64,000 nucleotides of DNA from Cladophialophora immunda (Eukaryota > Ascomycota > Eurotiomycetes > Chaetothyriales > Herpotrichiellaceae). Where the stretch lies: positions 5,332,001 through 5,396,000 of the forward strand of contig NW_015622541.1 of the NCBI RefSeq assembly GCF_000835495.1, written 5' to 3'. The notes under the pieces were generated by a model. It made no database searches. It was not told the DNA's origin and saw nothing but the letters and a program-made list of their open reading frames with translations. Of the stretch, positions 1-11,322 are shown one piece after another. The position numbers and the translations under genes are program-made. Each line of letters starts with the position of its first letter. The first letter of the stretch is position 1.

Positions 1-320
1 ACGGCGTGCCCTCGGACGACGTCGAGAGCGTCATCGTCAACGCCGCCCGCAAGCTCGACGCCCTCTCCGCCGAGCCCTGGCAGGTGGGCATCCAGTTCTT
101 CCAGGTCGGCCGCGAGCCCGAGGCCGCCGACATGCTCCGCGAACTCGACGACGCGCTGAGCGGCGAGTACCACATCCGCGACATGGTCGACACGGTGCCC
201 TGGAACGGCGAGGAAGGCGGCAGCGCCGGTGGCGACGACGACCAAGGCCTCACCGCGCAGGGGCTGTTGAAGGTGTGCCTGGGCAGCGTGGTCCGCCGGT
301 GGGATCGGCGGAGTGTATAA
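1..320 (+). CDS. C-terminal end of a von Willebrand factor A (vWA) domain protein, 5' truncated by the window
   Basis: The reading frame is already open at the left edge and ends in TAA at 318-320, so only about the last 105 residues are visible. They contain the end of a vWA fold: a strand reading GIQFFQVG, a helix with the AADMLRELDD stretch, then HIRDMVDTVPW, followed by a Gly/Asp-rich linker and a short basic tail. Fungal vWA proteins of this type end with a similar 'IQFFQVG...LDD...DMVDTVPW' block. They are mostly uncharacterised cytosolic proteins, so no substrate or partner can be named. The segment is GC-rich in third codon positions, which supports real coding. The start and any upstream domains lie outside the window. 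Confidence 0.75.
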   Translation, partial: GVPSDDVESVIVNAARKLDALSAEPWQVGIQFFQVGREPEAADMLRELDDALSGEYHIRDMVDTVPWNGEEGGSAGGDDDQGLTAQGLLKVCLGSVVRRWDRRSV

Positions 321-1504
321 CAACCAACGACAACCAATTGAGGGGGGGGAAGGGTGGTCCATTTTGTCTCTTTTCTCCGGGAACACGGCACCCTATCACT
401 ATGTATTATGTTAGACTAACCATCCTGTATTCTATTGCGGACCTTCACGACTTCCGTATTGTTATGTCATGTCGTGGATGAAATGGGAAAAAAAATTTGG
501 CAGACTCGACCAGTGCCTCTCCTTTTTCTTTTCTTGTCGACGCCAATTGTTGCCTTTCGGAAGCCTCCCCCTCCAGCATCCCATCGCCCATCAGGCTGAA
601 ACTCAAGTGCCCATACCACCTCTCGACGGAAGGGACTATCATTATTATTCCCTCGACAAGGGTCCCCTCTATATCTACCTAGGTATCTTTGTGTAGCTAA
701 TGACTACTTTCCCGGACTGGCACAGCTAACGACCAGTCAATGGGCGGACTCGACGATATGAAGCACGGCAAGGTACAGCACACTATCAAAGCGGTAGATA
801 CCCTGTACCCGACCAGCAAATCGCGGACGAGAAGTTGGTTATAGTTACGTTGCACCTCGGCCGGAGTACGGAGTACATGACATGAAGCGTACGGGGCTAT
901 TCGAAGCGAGAAACGAACAATCTTTGGCAACTTTTATTGGCTGTGGGATCTCGATGGCAAGGGGAGACCAGACACTTGGGACGTGGACAGGACAGCACAG
1001 GCTGGGCAACATTAGTGCCATGTGTATTGGATACAGTACTACAGTGATGAACGCCCGCTGGATGAAACTCGCCATTACTTGCTCCCCCCGTCGTGATTGT
1101 GCTCTCCGTCCCAAACCCATGACTAGCCCGTCCGCTGGAAGAGCATCCATACGCCCTTGATACTACCACTACATTCCCGACCATCGTAAAGAAAGAACGG
1201 TATTAACGTTGATGTGGACGTGCTCGTCATCTGGTGCTCGAAGCTCGCTGGGCTGCTTCGAATATGGTCCATCAGGTGAGCATACCCCAGAGTTCTTCAC
1301 AAAGCGTCCATTTGCAGCCGAAGTTGAGTGATACAGCCTTAGCGAAAGCACAGCTTGCATGCTGTCTCCGTGCAAGGAAACAGCGTCCTCAACTTGGCTC
1401 GCGGGCTTCGCCAAATTGTTCGCCGCAGAAGACACCAGAGCTTTTTCTCACGACCCAGACACATTAAAGTGATCCTGAGCCCTTCACCGGCTTCGGCTAT
1501 CCTC
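321..1504. other. Intergenic region between two convergent genes; no gene seen
   Basis: This stretch of about 1.2 kb lies between the stop of the vWA gene (+) and the stop of kog1 (-), so it should hold both 3' UTRs. The small open frames on both strands have no domain, no splice-linked partner and no composition resembling the neighbouring genes. No repeat or RNA gene was recognised. Confidence 0.6.
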
Positions 1505-4500
1505 TCAGTAGGTCACCAAACTCACGTGCCCATCTCCCAACGCTGCACACGCCAGCAACATGCGGTGCGGATGGTATGCTGTAGCCACTATCGGAGCATG
1601 ATGCCCCCTGCCTGCAAGGCCGCCGCCGACAACATGCGCCATCCGACTGCTCGAGGGTTCAAAGATGCCCAACGTGTCCCCATTTGTATTGAACGATTTC
1701 ACTTCATGCTTGTCGGTGCCCACGGCGAAGACTGGAGCGTGTTCATGGACGGAGAGACTGCGTAGCAGAGTCGTCGAGCCTCCCGCCAGAGATGCCGCGG
1801 AGCTGGTACTCCCAAATGCACTCGTACCATCTCTGCCATGCTCGGGCTTCAAGGGCGAAGGAGTTGATGATGTCGCGTTCAACGTCAGAACGGCCTTATC
1901 ATTCCGCAGATCCCACAATTTCACCTCGCCATTCCTGCTTCCCGAAATTAGTTCCCGTACACCACCGCGTTGCATGTGAATGTTCGTGATCCACTGTCTG
2001 TGTTCGCGCCAGAGCTTGACCATCGCAGTCCGAGGGTTGAGCCGCTGGTCGAACACGCGGATCACACCGTCTCCAAAACCCGCGATGAAGATCTGTCCTG
2101 CCACCTGGTCACTAGTCAGGCTGGTTACGCAGCTAGAACTGCGTGCTGGAATGTCTCCAACGCAAAGCTCTGTCGCCGCATTCCACACTTTGATCACTTT
2201 GACGTCCCCTGCCACAAGCGCTTTTCCTTGTCCTTGTTGCCAGTCAAAGACTAATCCGGCGTTCTTGTTGCTAGGGATCAGCTCTGTCAAGGCCCTGAAT
2301 GCAGTAATCACCTTGACGTCCGTTGAACTATGATAGTTCCGGTAAACCTTGAGAACGCCGTCGGAACTACCCACCATCAAAAGAGGTTGGTCATCCTCGT
2401 TCAAAAACTTTGCATCGTTGATCCTGCTTCCTGTAGGATTTCCATTGCTGAACCGACTCAGTTGTTCGTTGTTCTGAAAATCCCAAATAGTGACGGTGTC
2501 CTTGTCGTCGGTGACGGCAAGGTGGTTGTCAAATTGATGAAATGTCATCTTCATCGGCTGGCTCTGATTGTTGAGAAACCCTTCGTAGCGGGTCCATTTG
2601 GAGCTTCCCGCTACGGCCTTCAGGGGCTGATTGTCGGCGATGATCTTTTCGTTGCGGTTGCGCCGCCAGAGTCTGGAGTTGTAGTCGGCCGAGCCCGGCT
2701 CGTCCGGGTCATTGGGTCTCATCTGTGGTTCACGGAAATATTCGGTTGACCAGTCTAGCAAAGTACTCTGGAGTGGGAAGATGGGTCGCCTTTTCGGATC
2801 CTGGGGAACAAAGCCTGCCGAAGTAGGCAGAACGGCAGAATGATACGATCCTGGGTTACTCCTCGCATCAGATGTTTCGGGTGGACGGCTCCACTCAGGT
2901 GGGAGACGACTTCGAGGAGTATTGACAGGTTGAACAAGTTCCCTTGTTTTGGTGGGAGATGTTTGAGGACTGTTGTCCTTGGAAGAAGCTGAAGGATTGG
3001 GAGAACCCGTGCCAAAAGCGAGGTTGCGAAGTGAGCTGCCCGCCCTCTTCAGACTTAGTGACAGATAGCTCTGCTGCTTTGCCAATGTGGGAGGAGGGGT
3101 GCCAGGCTGTTTTTCGACTGCCCTCAGCGAATCCCGGGAAGGGACTTTCTTAACTTGGGACTCTTCCCGCTTCGAGAATCGCAGCAGGTCATCAATAACG
3201 GCCAAGGCCATCTGACTCATGGGCGAGTTGATCAATGTGTCGTGCACATGGTCGACAATGACCGAAGCATTCCGAGCAATCTCTGGGTGTGGATCGACCG
3301 ACAGCATCAAGATTTGAACCCAGATCGAGCCGTAAATCGTGTTTGTAGAGATTGGCATCCACTTGAGAGAATCACCAGCTTCAAAGCCGCTCGACTCGGA
3401 CTGCTTGTGAGGGTGTCTCTCTCTTTCTTCCACGAGCTGCTCGTAGGCAACCACGATAAACTTGTTCTCGTAGCGCTTCACAAAGTGGGAAAGAAAGACG
3501 ACCAACTCTTTTCTCACCAATGTGCTGCCATCGGACGTCATGAAAAGGACCGACGAGGCAATTCCTTCTTCTATCTGAGACACCTGATCCGTCAGATCTG
3601 GAATGCCAAGGAAGTTGGTGAGGGCATGGAGCATAGCCGCTCGAACTTCTGGAACGGGATCAAGCGACAGTTCGCAGAGTCTGGCATGGGCCATGCAACG
3701 GATACCCATCCATTTTGCATCGGCATAGTCGCTCCACAACATACTGAGACACAGACAAGACCATTGTCGTAGCAAGGGATTTTCGGGCTCTGCCATGTTG
3801 AGTAAACAGGCATTGAACAGCTCTGGCAGCAGGCAGACTGTCTGGCCTGGAGGATACCTCTTGCAGAATGTGGCCACTATAAAGGCACACATGGCTCGAT
3901 GCTCGCTGGCATTGCCGACGGGAATGTCTGAACGAGGATTCATGATGGATATGAAATAGTGAATACCGTTGTCTTTCAACAGATCGTTCTGTACAGTATA
4001 GTCGACCGCCATGATTCGAGCCCAGATGAAGACCATCACCGGCTTGAGCTCTAAGGAGGCTGCTTGGAGAAGCTTCACTACATAAGGGAAGATTCCAATG
4101 CTCAAAGCTAGGTGAACGGCCCACGGTCCGAGATCCAGGAACTTGCTAAGCAGAATCAAAGCACGTAGTCGATGCACTTGGCTGAGGAGAACTTGCAGAA
4201 CGATCGGCAACTGGTCGGGCGCACGATCTTTGGTGGGGCCGGAGCTGAGATACACCTCAAAGGCTGTAAGCTGCTCCGAAAAGAATGTCGAGTGTTGGTA
4301 TTCATAGACACGTTTCCCCTCTTCGGCTTCACGGAGCATGGGGAGCTGGGCCAACACCATCTCCATGGCCAGATCCCAACTTTGCCAGAGAGGATGACGG
4401 TGTGTTTCAGGCAAAGCGGGCGATGATATAGGATGACAATGGTTTGCCCTCATGATACGCTCACTCAATAAGAAATTGCGGAACAGTGCTGCGACCATAA

Positions 4501-5887
4501 GGTCTTGACGGAAAAGCTTCTTGAACAAATGCCGGGGCAGGATGTTCCATGCGATCGTGTCGGTGATGGCGGTAAAGATCCAGTTGAGCTCCCCCAGAGG
4601 ACTCCGTCTGTCCTGTAATCGGCCGGGGACGGGTATTTTGCCATCTTCGATAGCAGGTCCGTTGGGAAGTGGATTCTGCAAAACAAAGTATCTCAGTGCA
4701 ATATCTATCGGCGTCGTCAAACAACACGTGAAAAGATCGGCAGGCAGCTCTGGGTTCGTCGGCAACATCTCAGTCCTCCCACAAGCCGCCAACTGGATGC
4801 AATCTCCATAGTTCTGAATAGGTGCGTTGGGATCTCGTTTCTTGAGCTCCTCATTTTCCTTTTCATGCTTGGCCAGGAACGTGTCGAAGTTGTAGACAAT
4901 GTTTCCAGCATGAGAGACATCATAGACAAAAAGACTAGGCCCTCCAAGCCACGCTTGCAGGTCGTAAAGCCCCACCGGGATATACTGAGTGTAGTTCTTG
5001 TTGAAGACCCATATCTCGCCCGAGGGAGTAGGGAGCGGCACGCCGTGGCCATTGTAGTGGAAAAGCACCCTCTCATCCTTCGCATTACGACGTAATGAAA
5101 TGCAAAATCGTTTCGTTTCGTCGATCGAAGGGTCGAGGTACTGCTTGTATCTTGTCCGCAGACTTAGCGACTCGTATTGTTCCTGCAGGCGTTTGCCGAT
5201 TTGTTCCATCGTCTTTGTCGTGCCACCACTACTTCCCGTTGGGTCGACCCAGGCTTCGAGCTTCGCAGTGGGATTCGTCTTGATCACATCAGGAGGATCC
5301 ACACCGATGTTGAGACAGATAGCCAAAGCCGCGGAGACAGTCTTCATGCGGTCTTTCATGCGCCAATCCACACTGGGAAACTGTCTAGATTCCTCAGACA
5401 ACGAGCCGTTGCTTTCATGCCGCTTTTCCGTGTAGTACATGTAGAATGTCGAGTGTAACAGTGACAGATATTCATTCGACGTGTACTCGTCATCCCAGCC
5501 ATGTCGAATGTGCGCCAGTTTGTCTTCTGCGGCGACCTTCGGGAGGGCCTCTTTGCGTCTTGGCCCAAGGTCGCTCTTTGTGCGCTGTAACAAGGCAATT
5601 GGTCTCGCTGTCAAGTAGTCTTCCGCCTCTTGAGGTATTATTCTTGGGGTAGACGGCCCATTTTGCTGCCCTCGACCTGGTCCGCTGAGCAGCGACGGTT
5701 GTTTGAGGACGGAGCTTGATGGGAAACGACCTCCATCTTCGGGTATGTCATGTGGTGTAGACTGGTCCCCCTCTTGAGTTGCAGGCATGCGGCGGCTCAC
5801 GTCAAGTAGCCCCAATCCACCGGACACCAGACCGTTGTGGGAAGCCATGGTCTCCGCGACGGGTGTAGCTAGATCAGGTTCGCGCAT
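1505..5887 (-). CDS. kog1: Kog1/Raptor, scaffold subunit of TOR complex 1
   Basis: This is an intronless frame of about 1,460 residues. The first ATG is at 5887; the frame opens two codons earlier with TTG. The N-terminal Raptor domain (about residues 120-340) has the HYNGHGVP and EIWVFNKNYTQYIP signatures of the caspase-like fold. HEAT-type helices follow (about 420-900), then a Ser/Pro-rich linker, and a C-terminal WD40 propeller (about 1,110-1,460) with repeats such as VTIWDFQ, IKVWNAA and VKLWDLR. Raptor recruits substrates to TORC1 at the vacuole/lysosome and is essential for nutrient-dependent growth control. Length and domain order match fungal Kog1 and S. pombe Mip1. One oddity: the position usually read as 'D-C-S' in the caspase-like fold reads D-V-S here (Val about 324). 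An alternative start is the Met about 14 residues downstream (MASHNG). Confidence 0.95.
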   Translation of the reverse strand: MREPDLATPVAETMASHNGLVSGGLGLLDVSRRMPATQEGDQSTPHDIPEDGGRFPSSSVLKQPSLLSGPGRGQQNGPSTPRIIPQEAEDYLTARPIALLQRTKSDLGPRRKEALPKVAAEDKLAHIRHGWDDEYTSNEYLSLLHSTFYMYYTEKRHESNGSLSEESRQFPSVDWRMKDRMKTVSAALAICLNIGVDPPDVIKTNPTAKLEAWVDPTGSSGGTTKTMEQIGKRLQEQYESLSLRTRYKQYLDPSIDETKRFCISLRRNAKDERVLFHYNGHGVPLPTPSGEIWVFNKNYTQYIPVGLYDLQAWLGGPSLFVYDVSHAGNIVYNFDTFLAKHEKENEELKKRDPNAPIQNYGDCIQLAACGRTEMLPTNPELPADLFTCCLTTPIDIALRYFVLQNPLPNGPAIEDGKIPVPGRLQDRRSPLGELNWIFTAITDTIAWNILPRHLFKKLFRQDLMVAALFRNFLLSERIMRANHCHPISSPALPETHRHPLWQSWDLAMEMVLAQLPMLREAEEGKRVYEYQHSTFFSEQLTAFEVYLSSGPTKDRAPDQLPIVLQVLLSQVHRLRALILLSKFLDLGPWAVHLALSIGIFPYVVKLLQAASLELKPVMVFIWARIMAVDYTVQNDLLKDNGIHYFISIMNPRSDIPVGNASEHRAMCAFIVATFCKRYPPGQTVCLLPELFNACLLNMAEPENPLLRQWSCLCLSMLWSDYADAKWMGIRCMAHARLCELSLDPVPEVRAAMLHALTNFLGIPDLTDQVSQIEEGIASSVLFMTSDGSTLVRKELVVFLSHFVKRYENKFIVVAYEQLVEERERHPHKQSESSGFEAGDSLKWMPISTNTIYGSIWVQILMLSVDPHPEIARNASVIVDHVHDTLINSPMSQMALAVIDDLLRFSKREESQVKKVPSRDSLRAVEKQPGTPPPTLAKQQSYLSLSLKRAGSSLRNLAFGTGSPNPSASSKDNSPQTSPTKTRELVQPVNTPRSRLPPEWSRPPETSDARSNPGSYHSAVLPTSAGFVPQDPKRRPIFPLQSTLLDWSTEYFREPQMRPNDPDEPGSADYNSRLWRRNRNEKIIADNQPLKAVAGSSKWTRYEGFLNNQSQPMKMTFHQFDNHLAVTDDKDTVTIWDFQNNEQLSRFSNGNPTGSRINDAKFLNEDDQPLLMVGSSDGVLKVYRNYHSSTDVKVITAFRALTELIPSNKNAGLVFDWQQGQGKALVAGDVKVIKVWNAATELCVGDIPARSSSCVTSLTSDQVAGQIFIAGFGDGVIRVFDQRLNPRTAMVKLWREHRQWITNIHMQRGGVRELISGSRNGEVKLWDLRNDKAVLTLNATSSTPSPLKPEHGRDGTSAFGSTSSAASLAGGSTTLLRSLSVHEHAPVFAVGTDKHEVKSFNTNGDTLGIFEPSSSRMAHVVGGGLAGRGHHAPIVATAYHPHRMLLACAALGDGHVSLVTY

Positions 5888-6703
5888 GTCCAACGAACCA
5901 TGGCACTTAAAGCCGTCATGTCACAATGAAAGCTTCTCGTGGAGTCGAAACATCGGCAGGATCGACTGGTTGGCGGAAACGGCGGTGACTTGGGAGGGAT
6001 ATGAGCTCACGGGGGAACAGACTGGCCGCTCAAGATCGTCTCTTGAGAATCCCCAATTTGTCTAGAACTGCTAGAAGTTCGTAATCAGGTACAGGGGGTA
6101 TCTTTGCTTAGAATGATAAGGCTTCGAAATGCCCAAATAGTAGAGCAGCCCTGGTGACACAAATCTTTAAGGTGAGGGCATCTCGACGCCTGACCAAAAA
6201 AACCGCCTGGTGCAGAATGCGGGGAGCGCAAGAGTCCCAGCCTCGCGATCCAGCAATTCCAGGTCACGTGCAGTGCCGGCAGCCTCGCCGGATCGTACCC
6301 AGCCTGACAATTCTCCTCTCTAGACATCAATCAAAAGCTCACATCTCTAAACTCGTTCGCCATCCACGAGATTGTTACGACTATTGATACTGGTCGCATG
6401 TGGTTATTCGACACCCATTCACCTAACTTGGGACACATCCCGCCAAACCCAACCAACCACATTCCGGCCCCGATCCAGTATTTAACGGCTCTGCGCTCAA
6501 TGACCTGGCAATTAAAACTACATTGAGCTCCTAGCCAGTAGACAGCTCCATGAAACTGGTTTCATCACTGTCATCCACATGTTGGGCTCCCAGAAGACAC
6601 GAAAACTCCAATAAGAATGTAAAAACAGAGGTGGACGTTGTTTACACATACACACACCCAAACACTTTCGTTAATGTGACATTGAACAAGAAGTCGAATT
6701 TCA
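5888..6703. other. Intergenic region: kog1 upstream region and teaA 3' region
   Basis: About 0.8 kb lies between the start of kog1 and the stop of the teaA-like gene, both on the minus strand. The part next to 5888 should carry the kog1 promoter and 5' UTR. No clear TATA box, repeat or additional gene was recognised. Confidence 0.5.
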
Positions 6704-9700
6704 TCACGCGACCGCCGACGTTTCTCTTGTTCCATTCTCTTCCTCTTCAAGTCGCCGCCTCCAGTTGGCGAGATTATCACTCAACTCCGTCCCATGAGTT
6801 TCTGTTGTGGGTGTCCTCTCTGAGTCGAAAGTCGTGCTGAGTCGATAGTTGTTCCTGCTCGTGCTCTCCCATTGTGATCGCAGCGTCTCCAACTCGGAAG
6901 CCAGGTTGTCTAGAGCAATAGACCCTCGTTCGTCTCGAGACAAAGCGTCATCATTAACCGAGACGTCGGTCAGCGTCGAGGTGCTTTCCTCTCGGTTGTG
7001 TCCAACCACAGTGATACCGTGTGGCACTGGCTGTAATTGTGACTGCCGTCGGTAGTTTCCTACAGACTGGCCCACTTGATCAAGGAGCATTGTCACCCGG
7101 CTTTCCGCCTCTTCCGCCTGCTTCTCGAGCATGGAATTTTCCGACTTGAGCTGCTCCAGTTCTTTGCCCAGTTTCTGCGCGGTTTGCGTGAGCTCTTCAT
7201 TGTTGGCTTTTTGCTGATCCCTTTCTGCCTGTATAGTTGCAAGATCTGACTTCAACGAGGTAAGGTTCGATTCTAGTTGAGCAATTTGTTTGCTCGTCTG
7301 CGTCCTCATCTCCTCAATTGAAGATTGGAGTTGTTTCCGTTCATCGTCCCAGGCCGAGGTGTCTGCTACCGTCCCAGAAGCTGCACTCGTGCTTCGAGCA
7401 GTCTCCAACTCGCCTGTTAGCTGGGCGTTTTGGGATTTATATTTGGTGAGCTCCTCCTTCATTTTCTTCAACATCTTCTCAGTGCCCTTGACGTAATGTA
7501 CGGCAGATTGATAATCGTTTTCAAGTTGCTCCAACTTCTCCTTGTAGGTGCTGTCAGCCTCCTGCATACGAGCCTCAAATTGACTCTTAGTCTCTTCGTG
7601 GGCTTTGATACTGGCTTGCAACTGCTGATCAAGTTCTCGGAGACGAGCTTGCTCCGGTGTGCCAAAGCGAGAGCTTGGAGAGTGATCAAATATGGGCGAC
7701 CGTCTCACATCGGAGACATTCATGCTGCGCTCACCCAACAGATCCTTGAGCGCACTGTGTTGAACTGCGAGAGCACTCGCGTCTCGTTGATGCATCTCGA
7801 GGTTTGATCGTAATTCACGGATTTCCGTCTGATAGTTTTGAGCATCCCGCAAAGCCGTCTGTAACTGTCGCCGGATCTGGAGGGCCTCGCGACTGGACTG
7901 CTCTTGATACGCCTCCAGCCCAGCAATTCGTTCTTCTGCATTGCGTAGCTTCTGTGCTGCTTTGTCCGCAGCTTCCTGATTGCGCTTGGCCAGACTCGAG
8001 GCTTGCTCGGCTGACTCACGAAGAGCTGCCATTTTCTGCTCGGCCACGGCGTCTTGTTTAGATCCTGTGTCGGAAGATGACAGCTTGGCGAACCCTGCAA
8101 GCAGAGCCTCACGATGAGTTGAGGCTTCTTTGGCGTGAGTCTCTGCCAACTCTTCGGCGTCATGCAGGCGTTTCGAGACGGTTTCCAGTTCCGTTGTTCT
8201 GTCTTCATGCTCAGCTCTTAATTGAGACAGCTTCCTCTCGGCAACTTCCCTTTGTCCGCGCTCTTCCTCAATTTGCCGTTCATAGAGGCTTGCCTTGTTC
8301 GTTGATGCTGCAATTGCGGCTTCCAAAGCGGCCAGCGAAGCAGTATGGCTCGTTAGTCGAGACGATGTATCCTCGTGTGTCTTCGCCAAGCTGTCGTGGT
8401 CAACCCGCAGTGTCCGCAACTCTTCTTCAACTTCAGCTCTGCGGCCTGCCTCTGCTCGAGCCAAGCTCTGAGCCTCGTGAAGTTCCGCGCGAAGACCCTC
8501 GAGTTCTGCCGGGTTCCGATTCTTGCTCAGCTCATCATAGCGGAGTTGCAGAGCGTCCATAGACTCTTCTGCTAGCTCTCGAGCTTTTCTCTCAGAAGCA
8601 AGCTCGTTGTTAAAAGAATCAAGCTTGGCTTTGAGTTCAGACTGTGCAGCGAGAGCCAATGCAAGACGGCGTGTAAGGTCAGTGAAACGTTCCTGCTCAT
8701 CGGGCTCACGCGTCGCGTCAGGCTGAGGTGTGCTGCGCTGGCTACCGCCATGAGCTGCAAGCTTGGCTCTTGCGTACGCAGCTTCTGTAACGGCGGCGTC
8801 ACGCTGATGCTCAACTTCGGCGATCCGTCTTGCCATGGATGAGGCTTGTGTCTCCATAGCCTCTTGCATCTTGATAATTTCCGTCCTCATTGTCATAAAG
8901 GCTTCCATCAGCGGTCGATCATCATCTGCAACTTGGCTGACGGCACGGTCGTCGAAAGTAGGACTAGAGGAAGTGCCAGTTTGGTAGCCTTGCTTTCGAG
9001 CAAGGGCCAACTCTGAGGCATACCAGGCGTTTGTCTTTTTTGCAGTTTCCAGCTCTTTTAAAAGCGCCTCTTGATGGGCGTTCATCTTGGGAGATTTAGG
9101 CTCATCACCCGGCATGCTTCGTAAGCTTCGATTATCGCCTTGTGGTTCCCCATGATGTCTCCCCGACGACGAGCGTCCCAGAAAGCCGTCCTCGGTGCTA
9201 TCGATGGAACTTTGAGCTCTTTGGGATCTTAGTGATCGTTGTCTGGCAACTCCGCTGCTCATGAGAGGGGCCGCTTCACCCGCTTCCATGGCTTTTGCCT
9301 TTGACTCTGTTCGTTGGGTCGGAGTCCTGCGGCCAAAAGTGCTCGGACTGCCCTCGCGGCTTGGTCTAATATTCTCTTTCTGCACATCTCTCACTGCCGG
9401 AGGCTGTATTACCCCATCTGGAGGAGCAGTTCGAACGCCATCCGGACCAGCAGCAGCACCCCTTGTGTCGAGTGGGGGACCATTATACCTGGCTTTTGGC
9501 CCGTTCGGCGCATTTGGAGGAGAATGGACACCATTCGCACGTGGCGTTGGCGCCTGTCCCTGCGGCGGAGGTCCGGCAGGCGCCTGCCCCATGGATGCCC
9601 GTGGTAGTCGCGATTGTGAGTTGTTCTGGGCGGCAGGGTCTGGCCGTTGGACTGGACCACCCGAGAACTGTTCGCGAGCGGCATTTTGACTCCTCGCCCC

Positions 9701-11322
9701 TTCTCGAGATGTTGAACGGATGGGCATTGCAGACCTGGCTTCTGTGCTTGGCCTTCGAGTTGGACTGCTAGGCTGCGCCGAACCCACAGGTTGACCGGTG
9801 GCTGGTGCATCGTTTGGATATCTAATCTTTGCAGTGTCTAGGACGTAAACCATACTGAGCTCTGCAGGATCTCGAGGCGCCGAACTAGGCTCCCCAGCGA
9901 GAACGATGATTTTGTCGCGGTATGCTGTCATGCTGTGACCAGACCTGGGTGACGGCGATGGGCCCATGTTCTGGAAAGTATACCACCGCTTTGATGAGAT
10001 GCGAAAGGCGGCCAGATCACCAAGGTCTGTGCCTTCTTCAGTCCTGCCCCCGAAGATATACATAACATCGTTGACCAAAGCGGCGGAGTGGCCTTCACGG
10101 GGAGCAGGAATATACCCTATGCAGTCTTGCTGCGTCCAGACATTGGTGATGGGACTGTACGTCCAAACATCATTGAACCACTGCGTGCCATTGGTGCCTC
10201 CAAATCTACAGATGGATTGGTTAGACATAATCTCACGGGCTATCATAGTTCACTTACAGGAATAGCTGGTCATTATAGCTGATAATCGTGTGATTCGTTC
10301 TCGCGGCAGGCACTTTCGCTGTCGGGCCGACAACGTCGTCGCCCGTGTTCTGTAACAGGAACTCCCACTGATTTGTCGGGTTCTGTAACGCGTTCAGGTC
10401 GAAAGCAATCAAATCATTGAAGAAATAGCCCTCAACTTGACCTCCAAAGATGTATATCTTGGAGCCCAGGATATTGAGGGTATGGCCATACCGCCCTGAA
10501 GGTCGTGGACCTGGAGGCGATGCCCGGGACCACTGTCGAGAAGCTAGAAGATGGTGAGCGATGCTCGTTTCACGAAGGAGCTCAGGGCCAATCCGCTTAC
10601 AAGTATTGAGCAGGTACAAAGTATCGTCAAGTACGTCGTTATCATCCATCTTAGTATCACCACCAAATACGATGAAAGCATTGCCAACAAGCAGACTTGC
10701 GTGTCCGACGCGGGGGCCAGGTCCTTCCGAAACGGTTGCGATGGGATAACAGGATAGATTCCCGCCGCCGGACTCGACCATCCACAAGTCGCCCCGGACC
10801 ATGGAACCGTTGATGAGGCCGCCCATAATATAAATGTCACCATCTTTTGAGGCAATTGCGTTCACAGCCGCGCCATAACGAGGAAAGGGATTGGATTGCG
10901 GAGTAGGGAAATTCAACCGGCGCTGTGACCAGGGGTACAGGGCAGCGTTGGGGACTTGGGTCGGCTGTGAGGCCGTCGAGGGGCGTGCCTATACAGAACC
11001 ATAGTCAGCGTTTCCATCCAGTCTCCATGCCAGCCCAAAGTTGACGCACCCCAGATTCAGACTCTGATCGTTCGCGGCGGGGATAAGCAGGTCCGCCGGC
11101 CAAGGTCGAGTTCATTGAACTCATGGAGCCATTTGGATTGGAAGTGGGATTAGAATTAGGAGGCGGCGATTGTGTCGATCTCTCGCCTGTGCTGTCTATT
11201 GAACCGTTCGGGCCTGAAGAGGCAGAAGTGGGAGTGCCGTCGGAGGTATGGATATTTCGACTCGCAGGGGGTAAGCCCGAGGCGGGCGGCGCGTTTCTCC
11301 TGCTTTTGAAGAAGAACGCCAT
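6704..11322 (-). CDS. teaA: Kelch-repeat/coiled-coil cell-end marker protein (Tea1/TeaA/Kel1 family)
   Basis: Three exons were inferred: 11322-11050, 10988-10258 and 10205-6704, giving about 1,501 residues. Both introns (61 and 52 nt) have GT...AG ends and keep frame; the first joins SESESG to ARPSTAS, the second restores the kelch strand LFLFGGTNG. After a disordered Ser/Pro N-terminus comes YPWSQRRL, the hallmark entry to the kelch propeller of this family. About six kelch blades follow (IYIMGGL, FIVFGGD, IYIFGGQ, MYIFGGR). Residues about 500-750 are low-complexity and Pro/Ser-rich. From about 760 to 1,450 the protein is a long coiled coil. Family members ride microtubule plus ends to the cell tip, where they mark growth sites and recruit formin through partner proteins (Tea4, TeaR/Mod5). 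Length and order match Aspergillus TeaA. Confidence 0.92.
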
